The notes under the pieces are model-generated. The model searched no databases. It worked only from the letters and a program-made list of their open reading frames with translations, and was not told the origin of the DNA. From NCBI RefSeq assembly GCF_014653945.1, contig NZ_BNAU01000002.1, positions 248,001 to 312,000 of the forward strand: a DNA stretch of 64,000 nt, given 5' to 3'. Origin of the DNA: Amycolatopsis deserti (GTDB lineage: Bacteria; Actinomycetota; Actinomycetes; Mycobacteriales; Pseudonocardiaceae). Position 1 is the first letter of the stretch; each line of letters opens with the position of its first letter. Shown one piece after another: positions 56,889-64,000 of this stretch. The translations under genes and the position numbers were made by a program.

Positions 56889-58505
56889 TCAGACTCCCTC
56901 TCGCAGTGCCAGCTCGCGCAGCGCGGCGGCGCGGATCTTGGTTCCGTTCGTGCCCGAGGTGGTGGGCATTTCGTCGATCAGGCGGACCCGGGACGGCACT
57001 TTGAACTTGGCCAGGGTCTGGGCGCACCACTGCTTGAGCTCGTCTTCGCCGGGCCGGGCGGGGCCGTGGGGCACCACGAAGGCCACAGCGACGGTGCCGC
57101 CGTCGCCGCCGGGCACGCCCACGACTTTGGCCATCGCGACCGCGGGGTGCGCCGCAAGCCGGGTTTCGATCTCGCCCGGGTCGACCAGGAATCCCCGCAA
57201 CCGCAGCACGTCACCGATCCGGCAGAGGTACTGCACGGTTCCGGGGGCGACCAGCCGGCCGAGGTCGCCGCTGCGGAACCAGCCGTCCTCGGTGAACACC
57301 TCGCCGGCGACCGCGGGATCACCGAGGTAGGCGTCGACGACGTTCGGTCCGCGGAACTGCATCTCGCCCTCGGCACCGTCCGGCACGGTTTCCCCGGTGA
57401 CCGGGTCGGCCACACGCACCTCGATCGCCTCCGTGACCACCTGGCCGCCCCCGGACCACCGCAGCTCCGGCGGATACCGCCCGGGCCAGAACGCCGTCAG
57501 CGCGAACAGCTCCGACGAGCCGTACACGCCGGCGACGCCTGCGCCGAACTCGCGCTCCGCCCAGGCCGCGAGCTGCCGGGACCGGCCCTCGAAGTCCGCG
57601 ATCCCGATCCACCGCAACGGCAGTGGCACGGGGTGGGACTGCCAGGCCCGCTCGATGCGGCCGAGGAGGTCGTCGGCGCCGATAACGTGGGTCACCCGGT
57701 GCCGCACCATATCGCTGAGGACGCCGTCGGCGTCGAACACCGGCTCCAGCGCCACCGCGGCGCCGGAGAAGATCGCAGCCATCGCCGCGACGAACCCGAA
57801 GACCCCGGACAACGGGAGCGCGCCCAGCATGACGTGCCCGGGTCCCAGGCCGATGCGCTCGCCGGCGGCGACGAGGTGCTCGGCCATGCCGGATTCGCCG
57901 TGGGCGGCCAGTTTCGGGCGGCCGGTCGAGCCCGAGGTGGTGAACGCCGTGGCCAGTCCCGGGACCGGGCACGGCCTTAGCTCACCGCCGCCGGACGCGT
58001 GGGGGAACGTCGACGCCCCACCGCCCACGTCGTAGGCCGCCACCGCGCCCGGGGACGCCGGTGCGGCCCCGGGCGCGGTGGTCACCAGGCACACCGGCGG
58101 CTCGGTCGCCGCCGCCTCGTGCGCCGCGTGCAGGATCCGGCGGAGGTCGAGGTTCATGAAGTCGTGGGCGATCACCACCGCCCGCGGCCGGGCCATGCGC
58201 AGCACGTGCGCGACCTCATCGACGTTGTACCGGGTGTTGATCCCTATGACGTGCGCTCCCACCGCCAGCGCGGCGAACTGCGTGGCGACGGCGTGGGACC
58301 AGTTCGGCAGCCAGACACCGACGCAGTCGCCCGCGCCGATCCCGTGCGCGCGCAGATCCTCGGCCATTCCGGCGGCCAGGTCGCGCAACTGCCGCCGGGT
58401 GAGCGGCCGCGCCGGGGACCGGCCGGCGTCGGCGTCGTACAGCACCACGGCGTCGGGTTCGGCATCGGCCAGTCCGGCGAACACATCGAGCAGGCGCGGT
58501 GTCAC
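56889..58505 (-). CDS. AMP-dependent acyl-CoA synthetase/ligase
   Basis: A 538-residue ANL-superfamily enzyme. The P-loop is TTSGSTGRPK, the adenine motif GVYGSSELF, the hinge region GDLGRL, then RIGDVLRLRGFLVDPGEIE (A8) and the C-terminal lysine in NGTKIR. It activates a carboxylic acid to acyl-AMP and then acyl-CoA. GTG at 58505 has GGAGG seven bases upstream and overlaps the hydrolase stop (GTGA). The chain or ring specificity is unknown. Confidence 0.93.
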   Translation of the reverse strand: MTPRLLDVFAGLADAEPDAVVLYDADAGRSPARPLTRRQLRDLAAGMAEDLRAHGIGAGDCVGVWLPNWSHAVATQFAALAVGAHVIGINTRYNVDEVAHVLRMARPRAVVIAHDFMNLDLRRILHAAHEAAATEPPVCLVTTAPGAAPASPGAVAAYDVGGGASTFPHASGGGELRPCPVPGLATAFTTSGSTGRPKLAAHGESGMAEHLVAAGERIGLGPGHVMLGALPLSGVFGFVAAMAAIFSGAAVALEPVFDADGVLSDMVRHRVTHVIGADDLLGRIERAWQSHPVPLPLRWIGIADFEGRSRQLAAWAEREFGAGVAGVYGSSELFALTAFWPGRYPPELRWSGGGQVVTEAIEVRVADPVTGETVPDGAEGEMQFRGPNVVDAYLGDPAVAGEVFTEDGWFRSGDLGRLVAPGTVQYLCRIGDVLRLRGFLVDPGEIETRLAAHPAVAMAKVVGVPGGDGGTVAVAFVVPHGPARPGEDELKQWCAQTLAKFKVPSRVRLIDEMPTTSGTNGTKIRAAALRELALREGV

Positions 58506-59323
58506 GGTCGTCCCTCCTTCATCTCGCCCAGCCAGCCGTCCAGGACCTTCGCGAAGTCGTCCATCTCCTCCATCGGGTAGTGCCCGTATCCCGGGAGGAG
58601 GACGAACCGGCCGTCCGGCACCTGCCGGGCGGACTCGGCCACCGATCGCGCATCGACCCACAGGTCGTCCTCGCCGGCCACGAACGTGATCGGGCACGGG
58701 ATGCCCGCCAGCAGCGGGCGCACGTCGTGCGTGCCCCACCCGATGAGGTCGCTGGTGGACACCAGCGGATCTTCCCGGCAATGCATGCGCGCGATCAGTT
58801 CCGCGCGCCCGCGGGCCACCCGGCGGCCGACGACCGCGCGGGTCCCCAGGTGAGTGCGATCGGCGCGCGCGGCCGCGGCGCTGTCCTCCAGTTCCCGTTC
58901 CAGCGCGTGCAGCTGGACCCGTCCCGGTCCCGACTCGGCACACATCGACACCGCCGCGTCCAGCCGGTCGCCGTACCGCGCCGCGAGGTCCTGGGCGATC
59001 TTGCCGCCGATCGAGCAGCCGACCACCACCGGCCGCGCGACCTCCAGGACGTCCAGCAGCCGCACCAGCCAGTCCGCGTACTCGCGCAGGTCCCGCACCG
59101 CGCCCCCGGGCGCAGGCTCGGAATGCCCGTGGCCCGGCAGATCGGGCACGATCAGCCGGTAGCCCAGTTCGCTCAGCGGCCGCAGCGCGTGCCGCCACTG
59201 CACACCGCTCTGCCCGGCGGTGTGCACCAGCACCAACGTGGTTCCGTTGGGCTCCCGCGGTGCGGCGTCCTGCGCGAACCCGATGCGGCCGTCGAGCACC
59301 AGGTGGTGGGCGGTGACCTTCAC
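58502..59323 (-). CDS. alpha/beta hydrolase, enol-lactonase-like
   Basis: A 273-residue hydrolase with the nucleophile elbow VVGCSIGGKIAQDLAARY, the oxyanion region VHTAGQSGVQWRHAL, DLPGHGHSE, Asp in VAGEDDLWVD and His in PGYGHYPMEEMD. The IGGKIAQ context is close to 3-oxoadipate enol-lactonase and meta-cleavage hydrolases. Its GTG overlaps the MaoC-SCP2 stop by three bases. With catAB nearby, a ring-derived lactone or diketone substrate is plausible. Confidence 0.87.
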   Translation of the reverse strand: MKVTAHHLVLDGRIGFAQDAAPREPNGTTLVLVHTAGQSGVQWRHALRPLSELGYRLIVPDLPGHGHSEPAPGGAVRDLREYADWLVRLLDVLEVARPVVVGCSIGGKIAQDLAARYGDRLDAAVSMCAESGPGRVQLHALERELEDSAAAARADRTHLGTRAVVGRRVARGRAELIARMHCREDPLVSTSDLIGWGTHDVRPLLAGIPCPITFVAGEDDLWVDARSVAESARQVPDGRFVLLPGYGHYPMEEMDDFAKVLDGWLGEMKEGRP

Positions 59324-60162
59324 GCGACCACCTCGCTGTGCTCGGTACGGGCGAGGTCGCGGGCGACCTCCACGATGATCTCCAGGGCCTTGGTCAACCG
59401 CAGGTACTCGTACGGATCACCGCCGGGGGTGAATTCCCCGGTCATCAACCGGGCGCCGAACCGGCTCTCCTCCGCGGTCAGCAGATCCGCCCAGGTCTGC
59501 TCGCTCGCCCCGAAGGTGAACGTGGCGCCGTGCGGCGACCGGCGGGTGACGTCGATGATCCGGCCCCGGTAGACGCGCAGGTGGACTTCGTGCTCGCCGC
59601 CGCGCAAGCCGATGGTGCCGTCCCACGACGCGACCGCGGATGTGAACGCCGGGTTCGCCGTCAGGGCGTCCGCGAGCTGTCTCCCCCAGGCCACGGTGCC
59701 CACGTCCCGGTTGGTGGGCCGCGGCCCTCCGTCACCCGCCCGCACGAGGGCGGTGGCCGTGCCCGACTGGATCACGGTGCCGTCGGCGCCGAGCAGCTCG
59801 TTGTACCGGGTCACCAGTCCCTGGCCGCCTCCAGGGCCGTCCCGCAGGCGGACGATCGTCACCGCGAGGGAGAGCTCGTCCCCCACCTTGATCGGCCGGT
59901 GGTAGGTCCAGCTCTCCTCGGTCGCCGCCACGATCGACTCGGTCACCAGCCCCAGCCGGGTCCACAGCCCGGCCGCCACCGCCGCACCGAAGGAGCCCTG
60001 CAGGACCGGTTCCCCGAACGACGTGGCCCAGGCGTACTCGACGCTGGTGTGCAGGGGGTGATCGTCGCCGCTGAGCGCGGTGAACCGGGCCAGGTCCTCC
60101 TCGGCCACCACCCTCGGTCCCGCCGTGAACCGCTGCCCGACCCGGAAGTCCTCGAAGTACAT
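59320..60162 (-). CDS. MaoC-like hydratase fused to an SCP2-like domain
   Basis: A 280-residue protein. Residues 1-145 are a MaoC hot-dog domain with the hydratase motif FTALSGDDHPLHTSVEYA (Asp and His of the R-hydratase site). Residues from about 165 (FTSAVASWDGTIGLRGGEHE, LMTGEFTPGGDPYEYLRLTK) fit a sterol-carrier-protein-2-like lipid-binding domain. It may hydrate an enoyl-CoA while holding the acyl group. ATG at 60162 has GGAGG four bases upstream. Confidence 0.75.
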   Translation of the reverse strand: MYFEDFRVGQRFTAGPRVVAEEDLARFTALSGDDHPLHTSVEYAWATSFGEPVLQGSFGAAVAAGLWTRLGLVTESIVAATEESWTYHRPIKVGDELSLAVTIVRLRDGPGGGQGLVTRYNELLGADGTVIQSGTATALVRAGDGGPRPTNRDVGTVAWGRQLADALTANPAFTSAVASWDGTIGLRGGEHEVHLRVYRGRIIDVTRRSPHGATFTFGASEQTWADLLTAEESRFGARLMTGEFTPGGDPYEYLRLTKALEIIVEVARDLARTEHSEVVA

Positions 60163-60176
60163 CCCACCTCCGCCGG

Positions 60177-61565
60177 TCACGCCGCACCGTCCGTCCGGTC
60201 GGACGAAACCGCGTACAGGTCGCGCTGGAACCGCTCCCTGATGGTGCTCACCCCGGCGAAGGTCACCGCGGCCATCGCGATGATGTACAGCGACACCGCC
60301 GACGATCCGCCGGAGGCGGCGACCAGGGCCGTGGTGATCATCGGCGCCAGTCCGCCGGCCAGCACGGACGCCACCTGGAAACCCAGTGACGCTCCGGAGA
60401 GCCGGACGTCCGCCGGGAACATCTCGGCGTACATCGCGGTCTGGCACCCGAACATCGACGCGTGGATCGTGAACCCGACGACCAGCGCGACGCCCAGCCA
60501 CAGCAGGCTGCCGGTGTCGATCAGCCAGAACATCGGGAAGCCCGCGACCGCCATGGCCACCGCGCCCGCGAGGTAGATCCGCTTGCGCCCGAGCCGGTCG
60601 GACAACGCGCCGAACACCGGGATGGTCACCACCTGCGTCAGCCCCGCGAGCATCACCACGAGCAGCATCGGCGTGCGGTCCAGCCCGAGTGTCTTCGTCC
60701 CGTAGTCGAGAATCCCGGAGATGAAGATATAGAAGGTTCCGTTGACCACGAAGAACGCCGCGATCGCCTGCAGGATCTGCCGCCAGTACAGGCGGATCGC
60801 CTGCCCGACCGGCGCCTTGCGCACGCCGGCCCGCTGCGCGGCCGCCGAGGAGGCGTGCCGGAGTTCGGTGAACACCGGGCTCTCCTCGATCTTGAGCTGG
60901 ACGTAGATCCCGACGACCACCAGCACCAGCCCGGACAGGAACGGGATCCGCCAGCCCCACGCCTCGAACGAATCCGCCGGCACCAGGGCGGTGAGCAGCA
61001 GGAAGAACCCGTTGCCGAGGACCGCGCCGAGGATGGTGCCGGTGTTGACCAGCGAGCCGTAAAAGCCGCGCTTGGCCACCGGCGCGTGCTCCACCAGCAG
61101 CATCGCCGCACCACCCCACTGCGCACCGACACCCAGCCCCTGCACGATCCGCGCGATGACGAGCAGGACCGGCGCCCACATCCCGGCGGTGTCGTAGGTC
61201 GGCAGCAGTCCCACCACGAACGTCGCCACACCCATCAACAGCATCGAGCCGACCAGCGGGACCTTCCGTCCGTAACGGTCCCCCACATGCCCGGCGAGCA
61301 CCCCGCCGAGCGGACGCGCGACGAATCCCACCGCCAGCGTGGCGAACGACGCGAGCGTGCCCTGCACGCCGCCCAGCGTGGGGAAGAACAACGGACCGAA
61401 CACCAGCGCCGCCGCCGTCGAATACACCAGGAAGTCGAACCACTCGAGCACGGTCGACGCGATGGAGGCGAAGGCCAGCTTCCGCATTCTGTTCTCGTCG
61501 ACCACGAGACCGCCGTGAGCCGCATCGGCCCGGGCGGACGGGGACACGTCACGGTCCGTAGACAC
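60177..61565 (-). CDS. MHS-family metabolite:H+ symporter (MFS)
   Basis: A 462-residue transporter with 12 membrane segments. LEWFDFLVYSTAAALVFGPL in helix 1 and GHVGDRYGRKVPLV (motif A) are typical of the metabolite:H+ symporter branch, which imports organic acids such as shikimate, 4-methyl-o-phthalate or proline. GTG at 61565 has GAGGAGG seven bases upstream. It is first in the catabolic operon, so it probably brings in the substrate. Confidence 0.92.
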   Translation of the reverse strand: MSTDRDVSPSARADAAHGGLVVDENRMRKLAFASIASTVLEWFDFLVYSTAAALVFGPLFFPTLGGVQGTLASFATLAVGFVARPLGGVLAGHVGDRYGRKVPLVGSMLLMGVATFVVGLLPTYDTAGMWAPVLLVIARIVQGLGVGAQWGGAAMLLVEHAPVAKRGFYGSLVNTGTILGAVLGNGFFLLLTALVPADSFEAWGWRIPFLSGLVLVVVGIYVQLKIEESPVFTELRHASSAAAQRAGVRKAPVGQAIRLYWRQILQAIAAFFVVNGTFYIFISGILDYGTKTLGLDRTPMLLVVMLAGLTQVVTIPVFGALSDRLGRKRIYLAGAVAMAVAGFPMFWLIDTGSLLWLGVALVVGFTIHASMFGCQTAMYAEMFPADVRLSGASLGFQVASVLAGGLAPMITTALVAASGGSSAVSLYIIAMAAVTFAGVSTIRERFQRDLYAVSSDRTDGAA

Positions 61566-61608
61566 CGGGGGACCTCCTCATCGATCGTCCACCACGGCCG
61601 CTCAGAAC

Positions 61609-61620
61609 GAACGACCGTTC
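61609..61620. promoter_or_regulatory. TetR-type operator upstream of the catabolic operon
   Basis: GAACGACCGTTC is an inverted repeat (GAACG-AC-CGTTC) 44 bases upstream of the transporter start, in the only sizeable gap of this strand. The form AACGNNCGTT is common for TetR repressors of acyl-CoA catabolism. No regulator gene is adjacent. Confidence 0.45.
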
Positions 61621-61714
61621 AGGTCAGTCAAGCAGCCGGCCCGTCCTCGGTCAAGCCCCGGCGGCGCCGGCCCGCACCGCGGACGGAGTCGACATTGGAC
61701 GCTGATCCGCCGCT

Positions 61715-62533
61715 TCAGGCCACGAAGTCGATACCGCCCGGTCCCGGCCGCACTGACGTGACGGGCACGATCACCCGCTGCTCGCCCGTCACCCACACCG
61801 GGAGAGGCCCCAGGCCGCCGAGGCGCCCCCAGTAGCGGCCGGGCGCGGGCAGGGCGGTGCCGGACGCGACGACGAGCTCGGTCCTGCCGTGCCCGTCCGG
61901 CCGGAACGTCCCCTCGACATGGTGCGGACGGCCGAGTGCTCGCGCCGCCCCGCGCACGTCTCCGCGCCTCAGACAGGCCCGGACGTGGGTCGACGAGCAG
62001 CGGACGCCGGCCTCGGCCGGCAACAGCCCGACACCGTGCGTGGTGAAGCCGCGCTGTTCCCCGAGCTCCCGGAGGGTGTCCACGGTGCCCGCGGCGCGGT
62101 GACCGAAGGTGAGGTCGGCGCCCACCACCACCGCCTCGGCACGCAGCCGCTCGACCAGGGCCCGCTCGACGAACTCGGACGGCGAGAGCGCGGCGAACTC
62201 ACGGGTGAACGGCAACACGCAGACCGCCCGTATCCCGAGCCCGAAGGCGAGATCGGCTCGGCGTTCGACGGTGCTCAACGCCGCGGTGTCCCGCGGTAAC
62301 CCGAGCACGCGTGCCGGGTGCGGGTCGAAGGTGACCAGCACGGCCGGCAGGTTCCGGGCGCGGCCGAAGCCCACCGCGCGGTCGATCAGGCGGGCGTGTC
62401 CGCGGTGCACCCCGTCGAACACGCCCAGCGTCACCACCGACGGGCCGAACCCGGCGGGCACCTCGCCGAGCGCGCGCCACAGCACGCACTCTTCCGACGA
62501 GGGACGGACATCAGCTCCGAGCCCGGCCCGCAT
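61715..62533 (-). CDS. RibF-like FAD synthetase paralogue lacking a riboflavin kinase domain
   Basis: A 272-residue protein. Residues 30-190 are the FAD synthetase (FMN adenylyltransferase) domain: TLGVFDGVHRGHARLI, VTFDPHP, VVGADLTFGHRAAGT and SSTHVR. The C-terminal 80 residues (EGTFRPDGHGRTELVVASGT, LPVWVTGEQRVIVPVTSV) do not show the kinase signature, and the protein is shorter than bifunctional RibF (about 310-330). ATG at 62533 has GGAGG five bases upstream and follows catB by two bases. It may raise FAD supply or have a new nucleotidyltransfer role. Confidence 0.8.
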   Translation of the reverse strand: MRAGLGADVRPSSEECVLWRALGEVPAGFGPSVVTLGVFDGVHRGHARLIDRAVGFGRARNLPAVLVTFDPHPARVLGLPRDTAALSTVERRADLAFGLGIRAVCVLPFTREFAALSPSEFVERALVERLRAEAVVVGADLTFGHRAAGTVDTLRELGEQRGFTTHGVGLLPAEAGVRCSSTHVRACLRRGDVRGAARALGRPHHVEGTFRPDGHGRTELVVASGTALPAPGRYWGRLGGLGPLPVWVTGEQRVIVPVTSVRPGPGGIDFVA

Positions 62534-62535
62534 GG

Positions 62536-63657
62536 TCACCTCCGGGCGAACGCGCGCACCGCGCCCGGGTCGAGCTCCACGCCGAAGCCGGGCCCGTCGG
62601 GCAGGTGCAGCTCCCCGCCCTCGTAGCGCAGCGGGGTGGCGAGGTGCTCGGCACGCATCAGCAGGGGCCCGAACAGCTCACTCCCCCACGTCACCGCGGG
62701 CGTTGCGCACGCCAGGTGCAGCGAGGCCGCGGTGCCGACCGGACCGTCGATGGACGTGCCCATGTGGGCGGGGATCCCGGCGGCCGCTGCGACTTCCGCG
62801 ATGGACCTGGTGGCCCTCAGGCCGCCGGATTTGCTGATCTTGAGCGAGTACACGTCGGCAGCGGCGAGCCTGGCGAGGCGGAGCGCGTCGCCCGGGGTGC
62901 GGAGGCTTTCGTCGGCCATGACGGGGATCGGCAGCGCGCGGTTGATCTCGGCGAGGGCCTCGACATCGGCGCCAGGCACGGGTTGCTCGACGAGCTCGAT
63001 GGCGGCGTCCGCGAGGCGGGGCAGGTGGGCCAGTGCCGTGCCGCGGTCCCACCGCGCGTTGACGTCCACGCGCAACCCCGCCGCGCCGGCGAGCTTGTCC
63101 GCGATGGCGGTGATGCGCCGGACGTCGTCGGCCGGGTCCAGAGCACCCATCTTCAGCTTGAAGGTGCGGTGGGTCCCGGCGTCGAGCTTGGCGAGCGCTT
63201 CCTCGACGACGACCGGGGCTGGTTCGGTGCCCAGTGCCCAGGTGACCGGAACCGAGCGGCGGACGACCCCGCCGAGGAGCGCGTGCGCCGGCACGCCCAG
63301 GCACCGGGCCCACGCGTCGTGCAGCGCGATGTCCACGGCCGCCTTGGCGTGCAGGTTGGCCGCCACCACGTCGCCGATGTCGCGCTCGATCCCCGCGATG
63401 TCATCCACTTCGCGGCCGAGCAAGATCGGTGCCAGGTACCGCTCGATGACGAGCTGCATGGTCTCCACCGACTCGCCGCCCCACCACGGGCCGCCGGGTA
63501 CGACGCCCTCCCCCACGCCGGTGACGCCACCCGCGGTCCGCAGGTACACCAGCAGGACGGGCTGGACGTCCATCCCGACGCGGGCGAACCGGTGCGGTCG
63601 CCGCAGCGGCACATCGAGCACGACCGTTTCGACGCGGTCGATGCGAAGATCGCTCAT
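62536..63657 (-). CDS. catB: muconate cycloisomerase (enolase superfamily)
   Basis: A 373-residue enzyme of the muconate-lactonising group. The base lysines are in FKLKMG and LKISKSGGL, the metal ligands in VDVNARWD, ELVEQP and MADES. It converts cis,cis-muconate to muconolactone in the catechol branch of the beta-ketoadipate pathway. ATG at 63657 has GAGGAG seven bases upstream. It lies 32 bases after catA; catC, usually next, is replaced here by the RibF-like gene. Confidence 0.88.
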   Translation of the reverse strand: MSDLRIDRVETVVLDVPLRRPHRFARVGMDVQPVLLVYLRTAGGVTGVGEGVVPGGPWWGGESVETMQLVIERYLAPILLGREVDDIAGIERDIGDVVAANLHAKAAVDIALHDAWARCLGVPAHALLGGVVRRSVPVTWALGTEPAPVVVEEALAKLDAGTHRTFKLKMGALDPADDVRRITAIADKLAGAAGLRVDVNARWDRGTALAHLPRLADAAIELVEQPVPGADVEALAEINRALPIPVMADESLRTPGDALRLARLAAADVYSLKISKSGGLRATRSIAEVAAAAGIPAHMGTSIDGPVGTAASLHLACATPAVTWGSELFGPLLMRAEHLATPLRYEGGELHLPDGPGFGVELDPGAVRAFARR

Positions 63658-63689
63658 CACGAAGCTCCTCTGGTCGGCGCCGGGGAGTT

Positions 63690-64000
<311 letters not shown>

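Overview
The window is very GC-rich DNA with strong G/C bias at third codon positions, frequent GTG starts and many 1-8 base stop/start overlaps. This is the style of a filamentous actinomycete; gene content (rimP-nusA-ylxR-infB-rbfA order, cysNC fusion, F420/PPOX-type proteins, actinomycete-type integrative element relics) points to Pseudonocardiaceae, perhaps Amycolatopsis. That placement is inference; no rRNA is present.

Layout. 1-12221 (minus strand): the conserved translation cluster rimP, nusA, ylxR, infB, a DUF503 gene, rbfA, an NrnA-like DHH phosphoesterase, a MATE exporter, an MFS protein and the start of truB. It is interrupted by a plus-strand TRM11-like methyltransferase, an unknown gene and a 64-base tandem repeat. 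12329-18214: envelope and housekeeping genes (Tat lipoprotein with DUF4439, class V aminotransferase, rhomboid-like protein, tyrosine phosphatase, PPOX protein) and a dead TetR gene. 18211-24602: the PAPS-making genes cysD and cysNC stand divergently from a four-gene set (SnoaL-like, DUF1214-like, SDR, sulfotransferase) with two KstR-like palindromes. 24618-32650: regulators with divergent target genes (TetR/hydrolase, XRE-MmyB/SDR), an amidohydrolase, a Tat-exported serine hydrolase and a fused homocysteine methyltransferase/methylenetetrahydrofolate reductase.

32908-52854: a CAT-anticodon tRNA followed by an island of about 19.9 kb bounded by perfect 48-base direct repeats of the tRNA 3' half. 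It holds a decayed serine recombinase, decayed DUF4917, DUF6933 and DUF2637 genes, an intact type I restriction-modification operon (hsdR, hsdS, hsdM) with an extra upstream gene that looks like a helix-turn-helix/degenerate methylase/target-recognition fusion, a divergent coiled-coil protein with a possible nuclease-like domain, and a 1951-residue DUF4011/SF1 helicase/nuclease-like/DUF3320 protein. The mobility genes are broken while the defence-type genes are open, so this is best read as a fixed defence island derived from an actinomycete integrative element.

53254-64000 (minus strand): a tightly overlapping catabolic operon (MHS transporter, MaoC-SCP2 protein, alpha/beta hydrolase, AMP-ligase, thiolase, CaiB-type CoA-transferase, acyl-CoA dehydrogenase), preceded by a cat cluster in which catA and catB are followed by a stand-alone FAD-synthetase-like RibF paralogue. 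Together they suggest uptake, CoA activation and beta-oxidation-like breakdown of an aromatic or alicyclic acid beside the catechol ortho-cleavage route.
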